NCBI RefSeq assembly: GCF_000760295.1
Contig: NZ_JNBA01000036.1
Span: 62,001-126,000 of the forward strand
Direction: 5' to 3'
Length of the DNA: 64,000 bases
Source: Prochlorococcus sp. MIT 0701
Lineage (GTDB): Bacteria > Cyanobacteriota > Cyanobacteriia > PCC-6307 > Cyanobiaceae
Below the pieces are notes generated by a model. The model saw only the letters and a list, made by a program, of their open reading frames with translations. It searched no databases and had not been told where the DNA came from. Shown here one piece after another: positions 39,520 through 51,218 of this stretch (positions within the stretch are counted from its first letter, which is position 1; each line of letters begins with the position of its first letter). A program made the position numbers and the translations under genes.

Positions 39520-39663
39520 ATGATTCATCCTATTTTCGCTGTATCTATTACTGATTTTCCCCTAACGATTACAGCAGTATTAATTGCCATCGCATTATGG
39601 ACAGGCGAAAGAGCATTCCGAAATCGTCGCAATCAAAGCCAGGACAAAGCGAAGGATCAATAA
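39520..39663 (+). CDS. Possible 47-residue single-span membrane protein
   Basis: ATG-to-TAA frame starting MIHPIFAVSITDFPLTITAV and continuing with a second hydrophobic piece (LIAIALWTG) then basic RNRRNQSQDKAKDQ. One TM helix followed by a positive tail is the layout of small thylakoid or inner-membrane proteins. It lies between mazG and the long gap. No family assigned; could be a real small protein. Confidence 0.45.
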   Translation: MIHPIFAVSITDFPLTITAVLIAIALWTGERAFRNRRNQSQDKAKDQ

Positions 39664-40403
39664 TCCACTTTTAGTAATCGGAATTGAAAAGTCACACCTC
39701 TTCCTCAATATAAATCATCCTAGAGAGCGAATATATGAACGCAAAAGAATCCCATTGCGGCATTCAATCTACTTGCCATTGCATGGCTTCAAAGCCCACA
39801 ACCACAAGAAAGTCCAATATCCGATCATTGCAGATCAACACATTAAAGCTCTACTGTGAAAGAGAACCCTGAATGGAAAGGTAACTCCGGCAGCCCATAG
39901 AGAGTCAAAACCATTGATGAAGAATTTTCCAGTTCTAAATATGCACTAAGAAGTCAATGAGCTAATTAAGATCAGCTCACTAGCTTCCACAGCAGCACTT
40001 TTAAGTGACATACTGGGTTTGGCACTGCAACACTTGCTCTACCACTTCGAGCGCTGCTCAGCAACCATTGAATGATCATCAGCAAGCAACTCTGTTGATC
40101 GATGGATCCGATAAACTAACTATAGATTGTGTTTAAATAGAGAAACCTCCCAGGCCAACATCCATTCTATAAATATATAGCAAAAGGAGGCACATGAAAC
40201 GAAATGCCATCAACAAGTCTTCACTCTGACCTTGGATCTTCCTCAAACAATTAGATTTTTCACGAGAGTATCTCTAACGGCCGATTTCTCTACTTTGCCC
40301 CAAGACTCGCAAAAAAGTTCAGCTTTCTATAGTCCCCATTGCATAAGCCTTAATCCTTAAATCATCTTCGAAGCAGATCATATATGTGTGCTACAAAAAC
40401 AAT

Positions 40404-40453
40404 TGAGGTCAGTTTAGCAAGCCCAATTATTTTCTTTCGAAAAACTGACCTCA
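40404..40453. repeat. 12-bp inverted repeat with a 26-nt loop
   Basis: TGAGGTCAGTTT and AAACTGACCTCA are exact inverted copies separated by 26 nt, forming a possible hairpin. Neither arm is followed by a T-run. Confidence 0.7.
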
Positions 40454-40601
40454 CACCAATAACGACAGCATCATCATAAAATACTGTAGCCCAGAGTGGA
40501 TCGCTTCAAAGCATCTCGCAACCTTCTCTCGAAGCTCTAGGCAAATGATCAGCACGTCAAGAACAAAAGGCTGCCCCGTTTTTGAAACCATTCAAGATCA
40601 T

Positions 40602-40622
40602 CTGTCAAGTATTGCTTGACAG
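40602..40622. repeat. 8-bp perfect hairpin
   Basis: CTGTCAAG and CTTGACAG form a perfect 8-bp stem around TATTG. No T-run follows, so it is not a standard terminator. Confidence 0.65.
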
Positions 40623-40731
40623 GCGAGGAAGGATCAATAAGCGTTTTAACGTGATAGTCAAGAAAAAATTTGATGCGCTTATCAGTGAGCGAAAGAAGTT
40701 CAATTTCCTGAATTTAAGCTCGCCTTGCTTC

Positions 40732-40755
40732 CACTATAAAAAGCTTTTTATAGTG
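40732..40755. repeat. 24-bp perfect palindrome
   Basis: The halves CACTATAAAAAG (40732-40743) and CTTTTTATAGTG (40744-40755) are reverse complements with no central spacer. Unusual length for chance; candidate protein-binding site. Confidence 0.8.
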
Positions 40756-40886
40756 ACATAGAATTGATGCCTAGAAGTGAGCCACCCAGCAAATTTCTAC
40801 GATTGACAATCCCTGATCACCAGCCGCCTATAGCCATAAAAATGATACCTTTGCACTTGCAAAAAGGAACGTTCCTCCACCAATAG

Positions 40887-41321
40887 TTAATCTTCGCTCG
40901 CAGAGATTTTTCGTCGATTTCTTTTTTGCTGTCCACGCAATTTCTTTGCATCAAGCCGACGCTTCACTGCACCCCGGCCAGGTCGGGTCGCTCGGCGTGT
41001 TGGTGATGGGGGTTTCAGTCCTTGCCGCAACAACTCCGCCAGTCGCATCATGGCGAGCTGCCGGTTCTGCCACTGAGATCGCTGCTCAGATACCACCACT
41101 CGTAAGCAACCATCCACCAAACGAGTTCCCAACTGCTGTTGCAATCTCTGACGGCGAAACTCTCCAAGCACCAACGACTGCTCTACGTCAAAAAGCAACT
41201 CCACGCGTGAATCAGTTGTATTCACACCCTGCCCTCCAGGCCCAGAAGCCCTTGAAAACCGCCACTGCAGTTCAGCAGCGGGAATCAACAAGCGATTCGT
41301 AATCAGAAGGTCTTGCACCAT
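40887..41321 (-). CDS. arfB: Peptidyl-tRNA hydrolase/rescue factor ArfB-type (GGQ)
   Basis: 144 residues with the GGQ motif in [19 protein letters not shown], the rest resembling the class I release factor domain 3, and a basic, Lys/Arg-rich C-terminal tail ([13 protein letters not shown]) that reaches into the empty mRNA channel in known ArfB. Releases peptides from stalled ribosomes. Divergent from speE. Confidence 0.9.
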   Translation of the reverse strand: MVQDLLITNRLLIPAAELQWRFSRASGPGGQGVNTTDSRVELLFDVEQSLVLGEFRRQRLQQQLGTRLVDGCLRVVVSEQRSQWQNRQLAMMRLAELLRQGLKPPSPTRRATRPGRGAVKRRLDAKKLRGQQKRNRRKISASED

Positions 41322-41387
41322 GGACCCACGCTGGCATCAAAGCCCTACGGGGGACTTAGCTGGAAGACAGTTTTAGGCCTCCTTGCC

Positions 41388-42248
41388 ATGGACAGCCCTT
41401 CAACAACAGCAAGCGGCTGGATCGATGAACACCACCAGGGTGTTCGCTATGGCCTTCAAGGCCGTGTACTGGTTGATGAAAAAAGCCCTTACCAACGCAT
41501 CACGGTGATCGACAGCAGCCGCTACGGGAAAGGGCTGTTGCTCGACGGCTGCTGGATGACCGCAGAACACCAGGAACGCCACTATCACGAATCCTTGGTC
41601 CACCCAGCTCTGTGTAGCGCTGCCCAACTTGAACGGGTATTGGTAATTGGGGGCGGCGATGGCGGCACAGCAAGGGAGTGCCTGCGCTACCAAGACGTCA
41701 AACACCTCGACATGGTGGAAATTGATGGCCGCGTCGTGGAACTGAGCCAAAAGCATCTGCCCAGCATTGGAGGCCATGCTTGGAGCGATGCCCGCTTACA
41801 GCTCAACCTGGAAGACGGCATTGCCTGGGTCGCCAATGCAACTGACTCCTCGTACGACGTGATCCTTGTGGACGGATCAGACCCGACCGGGCCCGCTGAA
41901 GGCCTCTTCAACAAGACCTTTTTCAAGCAGTGTCGACGCATCCTGCGACCCGGAGGAGTTTTTGCTACTCAAAGCGAGTCACCAGAAGCGTTCCGTCAGG
42001 TTCACATCGACACTGTTCGCCTGATCCGTCAAATTTTCGGCCATGCCGACCCCCTTTACGGCTGGGTGCCGATGTATCCAAGCGGCTGGTGGAGCTGGAC
42101 CTTCGCCGCCGTCGATGGTCCTCGTTATCGCAACCCACTCCCAGCAAGAGCGGCCGCCATCTCCTCAGGCTGTGAAATCTGGAGCCCACGCTGGCAACAG
42201 GGTGCCTTTCAAGCGATACCAGCTTTCATTGAACGGGAGCTGACTTGA
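41388..42248 (+). CDS. speE: Spermidine synthase-type aminopropyltransferase
   Basis: 286 residues from [23 protein letters not shown]; the frame is open 25 codons further up. Rossmann core: [53 protein letters not shown] and [19 protein letters not shown]. Transfers an aminopropyl group from decarboxylated SAM. Overlaps speB by one base (TGATG), so a polyamine operon. Exact product not determinable here. Confidence 0.9.
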   Translation: MDSPSTTASGWIDEHHQGVRYGLQGRVLVDEKSPYQRITVIDSSRYGKGLLLDGCWMTAEHQERHYHESLVHPALCSAAQLERVLVIGGGDGGTARECLRYQDVKHLDMVEIDGRVVELSQKHLPSIGGHAWSDARLQLNLEDGIAWVANATDSSYDVILVDGSDPTGPAEGLFNKTFFKQCRRILRPGGVFATQSESPEAFRQVHIDTVRLIRQIFGHADPLYGWVPMYPSGWWSWTFAAVDGPRYRNPLPARAAAISSGCEIWSPRWQQGAFQAIPAFIERELT

Positions 42249-43162
42249 TGGCCCAAAACACAACCACCACTGCAACAAGATTCGACAGCGAAGGTGCCAT
42301 CTTCATGGCTGCCCGTCGCGACCCTAGCGGTTGCAACGTGGGACTTTTTGGCGTGCCTTACGACGGCACCTCTTCATTCCGTCCAGGCAGCCGCTTCGGT
42401 CCGGCAGCCATCCGCGACGTCAGCAACGGCCTAGAGACCTACTGCCCGCAGCTTGATATAGATCTAGAAGATCTTGCCTTCACCGATCTTGGCGCCCTTG
42501 ACATTCCCTGCGGCGACCCTAAGCCCGTTGTAGAAGCAGTCAAAAAAGCCACCCAAAACGTGCTGCAGATGGGTCTCAGGCCCCTGATGCTAGGGGGCGA
42601 GCACTCAATCAGCTCCGGCGCAGTGGCTGCAATCACTGAATTGCATTCAGATCTCGTGCTGTTGCAACTGGATGCCCATGCAGACCTCCGCCAAGAGTAT
42701 CTAGGTGCACGACACAGCCATGCCTGTGCCATGCGCCGTTGCCTAGAAGTACTCCCCAGCGGGCAACTTTTGCAATTAGCAATCCGCAGTGGCACACGCG
42801 CAGAATTTCAGGAACTACACGATCAGCAACGGCTGGTGAACCACAACACTGGCCAAGCAGCGACTGAGCTAGCTAATGCCCTTGCATCCCATCAAGGCAA
42901 ACCTCTCTATCTCACCGTGGATTTGGATTGGTTCGACCCATGCGTACTGCCGGGAACGGGTACACCTGAACCAGGCGGCTTTCTATGGCGCGATTTTGCC
43001 GCCGTCGTGGATGTACTACGACACCATCAGCTTGTCGGCGCAGACGTGGTGGAACTCGCCCCCCAACTTGATCCTTCAGGGATGAGTAGTGTGCTTGGCG
43101 CCAAGGTGACCCGCAGCCTGCTCATGCTGCTCAGCCTGTGTGCAACAAATGGGCAAAAGTGA
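42248..43162 (+). CDS. speB: Agmatinase/ureohydrolase SpeB
   Basis: 304 residues. Binuclear manganese ligands: GGEHSISSG, LDAHADLRQEYLG, HACAMRR and DLDWFDPCVLPGTG. Hydrolyses agmatine to putrescine and urea; urea produced here could be reused via the urease pathway or the urt system at the right end of the window, but the urease genes are not here. Starts at the ATG that overlaps the speE stop. Confidence 0.9.
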   Translation: MAQNTTTTATRFDSEGAIFMAARRDPSGCNVGLFGVPYDGTSSFRPGSRFGPAAIRDVSNGLETYCPQLDIDLEDLAFTDLGALDIPCGDPKPVVEAVKKATQNVLQMGLRPLMLGGEHSISSGAVAAITELHSDLVLLQLDAHADLRQEYLGARHSHACAMRRCLEVLPSGQLLQLAIRSGTRAEFQELHDQQRLVNHNTGQAATELANALASHQGKPLYLTVDLDWFDPCVLPGTGTPEPGGFLWRDFAAVVDVLRHHQLVGADVVELAPQLDPSGMSSVLGAKVTRSLLMLLSLCATNGQK

Positions 43163-43167
43163 GCAGC

Positions 43168-43266
43168 ATGACTGCATTGCTTCAGCAAGATTTCGAACAG
43201 GATCGTCGAACACTCAAAGCAGCTCGCAAAGCATCCAAGTCTGAAAACAGCTCCTGTATCCCCTGA
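43168..43266 (+). CDS. Possible 32-residue ORF after speB
   Basis: ATG 6 nt after the speB stop, product MTALLQQDFEQDRRTLKAAR followed by a Lys/Ser-rich end and stop. Hydrophilic, helical. May be translated with speB by coupling; no family known and chance cannot be excluded. Confidence 0.3.
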   Translation: MTALLQQDFEQDRRTLKAARKASKSENSSCIP

Positions 43267-43512
43267 TTAAAAATCCTCGCTAAGACAACCAACCAAAGTA
43301 CGACCAAGCTCAAGCTGCCTGTCCATCTGAGTTTCAGTCGCTTTCTCCTTCAACAATGGCAGCGATGGGGCTTGTTCTGTCCAGTGATGACACAGCGCAA
43401 CGTGAGCCAACTCAGGATGCACGCTGATTTGCCTAAGACGACACCAGCCTGCAGCCGCCAACTGACTGGTACCACAGTGTTCACAGGTTTTGCAGCTGGC
43501 TGTCGTGGACAT
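43267..43512 (-). CDS. Small Cys-rich conserved protein (possible zinc ribbon)
   Basis: 81 residues, start MSTTASCKTCEHCGTSQ: a CKTCEHC pattern and later CRLR and CHHW cysteines that could hold a zinc. The rest is helical with KEKATETQMDRQLELGRT. Convergent with speB-side frames; separate unit. Family unknown to me. Confidence 0.65.
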   Translation of the reverse strand: MSTTASCKTCEHCGTSQLAAAGWCRLRQISVHPELAHVALCHHWTEQAPSLPLLKEKATETQMDRQLELGRTLVGCLSEDF

Positions 43513-43529
43513 TTTTCAATCCCCGAATG

Positions 43530-43600
43530 ACGCTCAGGGTAAGGACTGTTGACTGATTGGACGACTGAAATCGTCAAATCTGCGACTTTCCTTCCGCTTC
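43530..43600 (+). promoter_or_regulatory. Weak candidate glycine-riboswitch-like leader of gcvT
   Basis: About 100 nt ahead of gcvT the DNA reads CCCCGAATGACG and then CTCAGGGTAAGGACTG, resembling conserved blocks of the glycine aptamer (CUCAGG...AAGGAC). The usual spacing between blocks is not well kept, so this is a hint only. Confidence 0.25.
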
Positions 43601-43652
43601 TGCAAACCCGATAGCACCCTCCATAGGATTTCGGCACTGCAACGTCCACCCC

Positions 43653-44777
43653 GTGAATCTGCAACACACACCCCTCCATGACCTCTGCCGAGAGGCCGGT
43701 GGCCGGATGGTGCCCTTTGCCGGCTGGGAGATGCCACTGCAGTTCTCTGGCCTACTCCAAGAACATCAGGCAGTGCGTCAGCAGGTGGGAATGTTCGATA
43801 TCTCTCATATGGGAGTGCTGCGTCTCGAAGGAACCAACCCCAAAGACACCCTGCAGGCACTAGTACCAACCGACCTCCATCGCATCGGGCCAGGTGAGGC
43901 TTGCTACACGGTGCTGCTCAACGAAACAGGCGGAATTCTCGATGACCTAGTCGTTTACGACCTTGGCACCAATAAGCAAGACAGCCAAAGCCTGCTGATT
44001 GTGATTAATGCTGCCTGCAGCGAAACCGACACCATCTGGTTAAAGCAACATTTGCAGCCCGCAGGCATCGCACTCTCGGATGCCAAGAAAAATGGCGTCT
44101 TACTGGCACTACAAGGACCCCAAGCGACCAAGGTGTTGGAACGCTTAAGTGGCGAATCACTAGCGAACCTTCCCCGCTTCGGCCATCGCCAAGTCCAGTT
44201 CTACAACCTGGGAGCGAAAGATCCCTCTTCAGTCTTCGTTGCACGAACTGGCTACACCGGCGAAGACGGCTTTGAACTGCTCCTGGAGGCAGAAGCCGGC
44301 CGCGCCCTCTGGCTCCAATTGCTCGCCGAAGGAGTCATCCCATGCGGACTCGGTTCCCGTGACACCCTGCGTCTAGAGGCAGCAATGCACCTCTATGGAC
44401 AGGACATGGACATCAATACAACACCCTTCGAGGCTGGTCTCGGCTGGTTGGTACACCTGGAAATGCCTGCTCCATTCCTGGGTCGAACTGCTCTTGAGCA
44501 ACAAGCAGAGCAAGGCCCCATTCGCCGTTTGGTCGGCCTAAAGCTGTCTGGACGAGCGATAGCCCGTCATGGATACCCACTGCTTCACAACAACAACAAA
44601 GTGGGCGAAATCACAAGCGGCACCTGGTCGCCCAGCCTGGGAGAAGCGATAGCCCTGGGCTATCTACCCACAGCTCTAGCCCGCATCGGCAACGAAGTGG
44701 AAGTAGAGATCCGCGGCAAGAACCATCCGGCAACAGTGGTGAAGCGCCCCTTTTATCGCCGTCCTTCCCTTAGCTGA
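43653..44777 (+). CDS. gcvT: Glycine cleavage system T protein (aminomethyltransferase)
   Basis: 374 residues from GTG. Blocks FAGWEMPLQFSGLLQEHQAV, VGMFDISHMGVLRLEG, NETGGILDDLVVY and the C-terminal RDTLRLEAAMHLYGQDMD are all in place. Transfers the methylene group from the glycine-H-protein adduct to tetrahydrofolate. Preceded by a candidate weak glycine-riboswitch-like element; the other gcv genes are not in the window. Confidence 0.94.
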   Translation: MNLQHTPLHDLCREAGGRMVPFAGWEMPLQFSGLLQEHQAVRQQVGMFDISHMGVLRLEGTNPKDTLQALVPTDLHRIGPGEACYTVLLNETGGILDDLVVYDLGTNKQDSQSLLIVINAACSETDTIWLKQHLQPAGIALSDAKKNGVLLALQGPQATKVLERLSGESLANLPRFGHRQVQFYNLGAKDPSSVFVARTGYTGEDGFELLLEAEAGRALWLQLLAEGVIPCGLGSRDTLRLEAAMHLYGQDMDINTTPFEAGLGWLVHLEMPAPFLGRTALEQQAEQGPIRRLVGLKLSGRAIARHGYPLLHNNNKVGEITSGTWSPSLGEAIALGYLPTALARIGNEVEVEIRGKNHPATVVKRPFYRRPSLS

Positions 44778-44859
44778 AGGCCATCGCCAAAACCGGTCGC
44801 TCTAATAAGCAGCAACAAGCCCCTGTGGGAAACTCGCTTTTCATCCTGAAGCCTTCCCC

Positions 44860-46680
44860 ATGCGCAGCAACGGTTGCGGCGAACTGCGCAGTAAGCACAT
44901 CGCCTCCAACGTTCAACTGTGTGGCTGGGTTGATCGCTGTCGTGACCATGGCGGAGTGATCTTCATCGATCTGCGAGACCGCAGTGGAACCATACAAATC
45001 ACCGTGGATCCCGATCAAGGTGCTGAGCTATTCGCAAGCGCTGAGAGCCTGCGTAATGAAACCGTCTTGCAGATCACTGGTCTGGTAAGACCCAGGCCGG
45101 CCGATGCAATCAACAGCAAACTCAGCACCGGCGAGATTGAGGTACTAGCCGATGGTCTCGAGGTACTCAACCCCGTCACAGGCAACCTGCCCTTTACGGT
45201 CTCGATCCACGACGAAGAACCCGTCAAAGAAGAGCTCCGCCTGCGTCATCGCCACCTGGATCTGCGCCGGGAGCGAATGAGCCGCAATCTCCAGCTACGC
45301 CACACAACCATTAAAACGGCTCGTCGTTTTTTGGAAGACGAAGGATTCATCGAAGTGGAAACACCTGTTCTCACACGCTCCACTCCCGAAGGAGCCCGCG
45401 ACTACCTGGTGCCTTCCAGGGTGTGTGGTGGTGAGTGGTTTGCTCTGCCTCAATCCCCCCAGCTGTTCAAACAATTACTCATGGTGGGCGGGTTAGAGCG
45501 CTATTACCAAGTAGCTCGCTGCTTCCGCGACGAAGACCTCCGCGCCGACAGGCAGCCGGAATTCACCCAACTGGACATGGAGGTGAGCTTCATGGATCAA
45601 GAGCAAATACTCGATCTCAATGAACGACTGATCGCCACCATCTGGAAAGCAGTGAAGGGCATCGACCTACCACTTCCCTTCCCAAGATTGACCTGGAATG
45701 AGGCCATGGACCGATACGGCACCGACCGACCAGATACCCGCTATGGAATGGAGCTCAATGATGTCAGCGACATCCTCAAAGACATGGGCTTCAAAGTCTT
45801 CTCCGGCGCCATAGCCGCTGGAGGCTCCGTCAAGTGCATCACTGTGCCAAACGGGAACGACCTGATCAGCAACGTGCGCATCAAACCCGGCGGAGACATT
45901 TTCAACGAAGCCCAAAAAGCTGGGGCCGGTGGCCTGGCTTTCATCCGTGTACGCGATTCAGATGAGATCGACAGCATCGGTGCGATCAAAGACAACCTCA
46001 ACAGCAAACAAAAGACAGCCCTGCTGAAACAGACTGGAGCCAAAGCGGGTGACCTGATCTTGTTCGGTGCTGGCGATACAGCCACCGTTAACAAAGCCCT
46101 TGACCGGGTGCGGCAATTCCTGGGCCGCGAGCTGGGCCTGATCCCCAAAGACCAAGACAACAATCTATGGAAGTTCCTCTGGGTCGTGGACTTCCCGATG
46201 TTCGAGTTGAACGCAGAAGAAAACCGCCTTGAGGCTCTCCATCACCCCTTCTGTGCACCAAACAGAGACGATCTAGGCGACGATCCCGACGTATGGATGG
46301 AGCGCCTCCCTCAAGCCCGTGCTCAGGCCTATGACCTTGTCTTGAATGGCCTGGAGCTTGGCGGCGGATCACTGCGTATCCACAATGCCGAACTACAACG
46401 ACAAGTCCTGCAAACCATTGGTCTGCCCCTAGAAGAAGCAAATCAACAATTCGGTTTCCTCATCGACGCCCTCGAGATGGGCGCCCCACCTCATGGCGGC
46501 TTGGCATTCGGGATGGACCGAATCGTCATGTTGCTAACAGGGGAAGACTCGATCCGCGACACGATTGCCTTCCCAAAAACCCAACAAGCACGGTGCCTTA
46601 TGACACAAGCCCCCGCAGGTGTCTCCAACCATCAACTGGAGGAACTACATGTAGAAAGTACCTGGGTCGATCCCGAATAG
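44860..46680 (+). CDS. aspS: Aspartyl-tRNA synthetase
   Basis: 606 residues, class II. N-terminal OB domain ([19 protein letters not shown]), motif 2 [20 protein letters not shown] with [10 protein letters not shown], the GAD insertion, and motif 3 [18 protein letters not shown]. Bacterial-type; may charge tRNA-Asp only or also tRNA-Asn, not decidable here. The end overlaps the longest frame of the sigma factor, but that start is not used. Confidence 0.95.
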   Translation: MRSNGCGELRSKHIASNVQLCGWVDRCRDHGGVIFIDLRDRSGTIQITVDPDQGAELFASAESLRNETVLQITGLVRPRPADAINSKLSTGEIEVLADGLEVLNPVTGNLPFTVSIHDEEPVKEELRLRHRHLDLRRERMSRNLQLRHTTIKTARRFLEDEGFIEVETPVLTRSTPEGARDYLVPSRVCGGEWFALPQSPQLFKQLLMVGGLERYYQVARCFRDEDLRADRQPEFTQLDMEVSFMDQEQILDLNERLIATIWKAVKGIDLPLPFPRLTWNEAMDRYGTDRPDTRYGMELNDVSDILKDMGFKVFSGAIAAGGSVKCITVPNGNDLISNVRIKPGGDIFNEAQKAGAGGLAFIRVRDSDEIDSIGAIKDNLNSKQKTALLKQTGAKAGDLILFGAGDTATVNKALDRVRQFLGRELGLIPKDQDNNLWKFLWVVDFPMFELNAEENRLEALHHPFCAPNRDDLGDDPDVWMERLPQARAQAYDLVLNGLELGGGSLRIHNAELQRQVLQTIGLPLEEANQQFGFLIDALEMGAPPHGGLAFGMDRIVMLLTGEDSIRDTIAFPKTQQARCLMTQAPAGVSNHQLEELHVESTWVDPE

Positions 46681-46748
46681 ATTCAGCGCATTCCAGACAG
46701 CTCGGGGCTTCTTCATTAACCCTGAAGGCATATCTTCGCGGGCAACCC

Positions 46749-47879
46749 TTGAAGAGCAGCCCCCAACAAACCAAGACTTCCCGAGTCCGTATAAGCGGCA
46801 GCACAGATCCTGTGCGTCTCTACTTGCAGGACATTGGACGCGTAGAGCTACTGACCAATGAAGAGGAAGTGACCCTGGCGCGACTTGTACAACGCAGGGA
46901 AGCCCTGCTCAAACAGGAAAGAAAGCTGGCCTCCAACCAAGAAGCGATCAAAGAATTACACAGACTGGAGGAGCTACAGCAACGAGAAGCAAACCATTCC
47001 TGCCACTGGCCCACCAAACAAGAATGGGCTGTGGCTGCTGGGCTCACCGTGGCCGAGCTGCAAGACAAAATCGAGACTGGTTACAAGACCTGGGGAACCC
47101 TGACTGGTCTTGACCACTTGGAAATAAAGCGAACTTTGCGAGCTGGTCGACGCGCCAAGAATCAGATGATCCAGGCCAACCTTCGACTTGTGGTGGCCGT
47201 AGCCAAGAAATATCAACAACGGGGCATAGAGCTGCTGGATCTGGTGCAAGAAGGCACCCTCGGTTTGGAACGCGCAGTGGAGAAGTTCGACCCCGCCAGA
47301 GGTTTCCGCTTCAGCACCTACGCCTACTGGTGGATCCGTCAGGGCATCACCAGGGCCGTTGCCACTCAAAGTCGGACGATCCGACTGCCGATGCACATCA
47401 CCGAAAAACTAAACCGCATCAAACGGGTTCAACAGGAGATTGCTAGCAACCAAGGACGATTAGCTTCGATTGCCGATCTCGCCAAGGCACTAAGCCTTAG
47501 TGAAGAAACAGTGCGCCTAACCCTCATGAGGGTCCCACGTTCGATCTCCCTCGAAACTCGAGTAGGCCAAGAACAAGACAGCCAACTAGGCGATCTGCTG
47601 GAAGACAGCAACGCGACCCCAGAGGAGAACCTCACCCGCGATCAATTGCACAACGACCTTGAAATCTTGCTGGATGAACTAAGCAACCGCGAAGCGACTG
47701 TCATCAGACGACGTTTTGGACTGGAAGACGACACTCCTCAAACCCTGACGCAAATTGGCGAGGCAATGCATCTATCGCGAGAACGAGTGCGTCAGATTGA
47801 AACCCATGCCCTCTTGAAATTGCGTCAACCGCAACGTCGCTGCAAGGTACGTGACTACATTCAAAATCTCGATTCCTGA
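46749..47879 (+). CDS. Group 2 RpoD-type sigma factor
   Basis: 376 residues from TTG 46749. Region 1.2 DPVRLYLQDIGRVELLTNEEE, region 2 NLRLVVAVAKKYQQRGIELL, DLVQEGTLGLERAVEKFDP, FSTYAYWWIRQGITRA, region 3 and region 4 with RRFGLEDDTPQTLTQIGEAM and SRERVRQIETHALLKLRQP. No long region 1.1, as in cyanobacterial alternative sigma70-type factors. The frame is open back into aspS; I place the start after the aspS stop. Confidence 0.9.
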   Translation: MKSSPQQTKTSRVRISGSTDPVRLYLQDIGRVELLTNEEEVTLARLVQRREALLKQERKLASNQEAIKELHRLEELQQREANHSCHWPTKQEWAVAAGLTVAELQDKIETGYKTWGTLTGLDHLEIKRTLRAGRRAKNQMIQANLRLVVAVAKKYQQRGIELLDLVQEGTLGLERAVEKFDPARGFRFSTYAYWWIRQGITRAVATQSRTIRLPMHITEKLNRIKRVQQEIASNQGRLASIADLAKALSLSEETVRLTLMRVPRSISLETRVGQEQDSQLGDLLEDSNATPEENLTRDQLHNDLEILLDELSNREATVIRRRFGLEDDTPQTLTQIGEAMHLSRERVRQIETHALLKLRQPQRRCKVRDYIQNLDS

Positions 47880-47908
47880 TTAGCACTTCACCAACCCACT
47901 GACATTCA

Positions 47909-48391
47909 ATGCCTCCAGCCTCCTTCATTGAAATCGGTATCCCAGCTGACAAACGACAGGCAATCTCTGACGGCCTTGGACGGGTTCTCGCCGATACCTA
48001 TGTGCTCTACGGCAAAACCCACGGATTCCACTGGAACGTAACCGGCCCGATGTTCAACACACTCCACCTGATGTTTATGGATCAATACACCGAGCTCTGG
48101 AATGCCCTCGATGTGATCGCTGAACGCATTCGTGCCCTTGGTTTTCTGGCACCCTTCGGCGGCAATACCCTCGGACAGCTCGCTTCGATCAAGGAAGCCG
48201 AGCAACATCCCGCCGCCCTCGACATGGTGCGCGAGCTAGTGGATGGTCATGAAGAGGTAGCACGCACCGCTCGGGAAATATTCAAGCTGGCTGAAGCCGC
48301 CAATGACCAGCCCACCGCCGATCTATTAACCCAGCGGCTTCAGATTCACGAGAAAACTGCCTGGATGCTGCGCAGCCTGCTGGAAGCATGA
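47909..48391 (+). CDS. dps: Dps ferritin-like DNA-protection protein
   Basis: 160 residues. Ferroxidase signature: [42 protein letters not shown]. Stores iron and protects from peroxide as a dodecamer. Begins 29 nt after the sigma factor gene; probably its own unit or co-transcribed. Confidence 0.93.
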   Translation: MPPASFIEIGIPADKRQAISDGLGRVLADTYVLYGKTHGFHWNVTGPMFNTLHLMFMDQYTELWNALDVIAERIRALGFLAPFGGNTLGQLASIKEAEQHPAALDMVRELVDGHEEVARTAREIFKLAEAANDQPTADLLTQRLQIHEKTAWMLRSLLEA

Positions 48392-48410
48392 AAAAGCCGA
48401 GCTAACTTAA

Positions 48411-50095
<1,685 letters not shown>

Positions 50096-50096
<1 letters not shown>

Positions 50097-50779
50097 TGCA
50101 CTCCACCCTCCCGGTAGTGGAAAGCTTCCATTCCATTCAAGGGGAAGGTGCCCATGCTGGCCGCAGTGCTTTCTTCATCAGGCTCGCCGGCTGTGATGTC
50201 GGCTGTTCATGGTGCGACACCAAGCACTCTTGGAACTCGAGGAACCATCCGGAAATCGCGCTTGAACAACTAGCAGAGGAAACAGCAACAGCCGCAAAAA
50301 ATGGCGCGGCCTTTGTGGTGTTGACCGGGGGTGAGCCACTACATCACAACATCGATCCACTCTGTGCAGCGCTGCGAAAAGCCACAGCAGGCGAAAACAA
50401 CAAAGCCTTAGCGATCCATCTAGAAACCAGCGGTGTGAATCCACTCAGCGGCAAACCGAACTGGATCACCCTCTCTCCAAAGCGTCATGCACCGCCTCAT
50501 CCAGAACTTCTGGCCCACTGCCACGAGTTGAAAGTGGTGATCAATAACCAAGAAGATATCCACTTCGCCGAGGCGATGGCAGCAGCAGCTCTCAAAGCAC
50601 GGAAGCTGCCAAATAGCCCTGAAGACATATCAGCTGATGACCAAGGCGATGAGCTGCTGCTGCTGCTCCAACCAAGCTGGAACAACCCTGAAGCGCAACA
50701 AGTAGCCATCAACTTCGTGAAGGCTCATTGTCAGTGGCGACTAAGCGTTCAGACGCACAAATGGTTAGGGGTTCGATAA
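50096..50779 (+). CDS. queE: 7-carboxy-7-deazaguanine synthase QueE
   Basis: 227 residues. Radical-SAM cysteines in CDVGCSWCDTKHSW (CxxxCxxC), GGEPLHHNIDPL and ETSGVNPLSGKPNW. Forms CDG in queuosine synthesis. Normal for its family; the C-terminal part has LLLLLQPSWNNPEAQQ. Next queuosine gene, queC, is 6 kb away beyond the accessory island. Confidence 0.92.
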
Positions 50780-50865
50780 AATAATCGCTTACTGATTAGC
50801 CAAAGTTCCAAACTTAATCGCCAGCAGCCTTGGCAATAAATCATTGAAGAAAGCTGAATGCCATA

Positions 50866-50895
50866 GCAATAGCTTGTAGCGAAGCTTTGCTTTTT
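50866..50895 (+). terminator. Likely intrinsic terminator after queE
   Basis: Stem GCAA-AGCTT and AAGCT-TTGC with one bulged T, followed by TTTTT. It sits about 85 nt after the queE stop and should end the pyrG-queE transcript. Confidence 0.5.
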
Positions 50896-51218
50896 ATGTT
50901 TGGAGACTTTTTCTCAATTTAGCTTTTATGATTAATTGAAGGGAATAGAGTCAATGCTTCGCAGTAAGAAGTGAATCGCCAACTTTGAATACGTTAAATG
51001 ATTCTTATTTGCTACCGTTAATGTGTGATGGAGTTAGCGAATTTGAGCCAACTTTGCGCACTGATATCTGGATCAGGAATGACCTAAAGAGCAAATTGAT
51101 AGTTGATCATGAACTCATCTGATGCACTGGGCCTCCCGACTTTGCGCATGCATGTAAACCCCAATGACGCTGATAAGAAGCACCTCTAGCTTGTACTGAA
51201 GCCTACGCATCACATCAG
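50896..51218. other. Gap before the YcaO gene
   Basis: About 320 nt, AT-rich in its left half. It must hold the promoter of the YcaO-SagB unit. A 26-residue frame (51109-51189) lies inside and is listed separately. Confidence 0.55.
51109..51189 (+). CDS. Possible 26-residue peptide upstream of the TOMM genes
   Basis: ATG frame MNSSDALGLPTLRMHVNPND ending DKKHL and stop, 30 nt before the YcaO start. No Cys, one Ser pair and one Thr, so it is a poor azole substrate; listed only because short precursors are often annotated late. Chance is the main alternative. Confidence 0.2.
   Translation: MNSSDALGLPTLRMHVNPNDADKKHL

Larger units (their letters stand above)
39664..40886. other. 1.2-kb gap with several inverted repeats and no protein gene
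   Basis: No convincing coding frame. Instead there are three inverted repeats (40404-40453, 40602-40622, 40732-40755) and a tiny 11-residue frame at 40194 (MKRNAINKSSL) preceded by a perfect AAAGGAGG ribosome site. This density of symmetric elements suggests a small RNA, operator or mobile-element remnant. Confidence 0.6.

Noticed and set aside
46593..46748. Sigma factor frame starting inside aspS
   Set aside because: Overlaps the aspS coding end in another frame; the region 1.2 part begins only after 46749.
51109..51189. 26-residue ORF as TOMM precursor
   Set aside because: No Cys and almost no Ser/Thr to cyclise, no leader-like features; kept only as a low-confidence feature.
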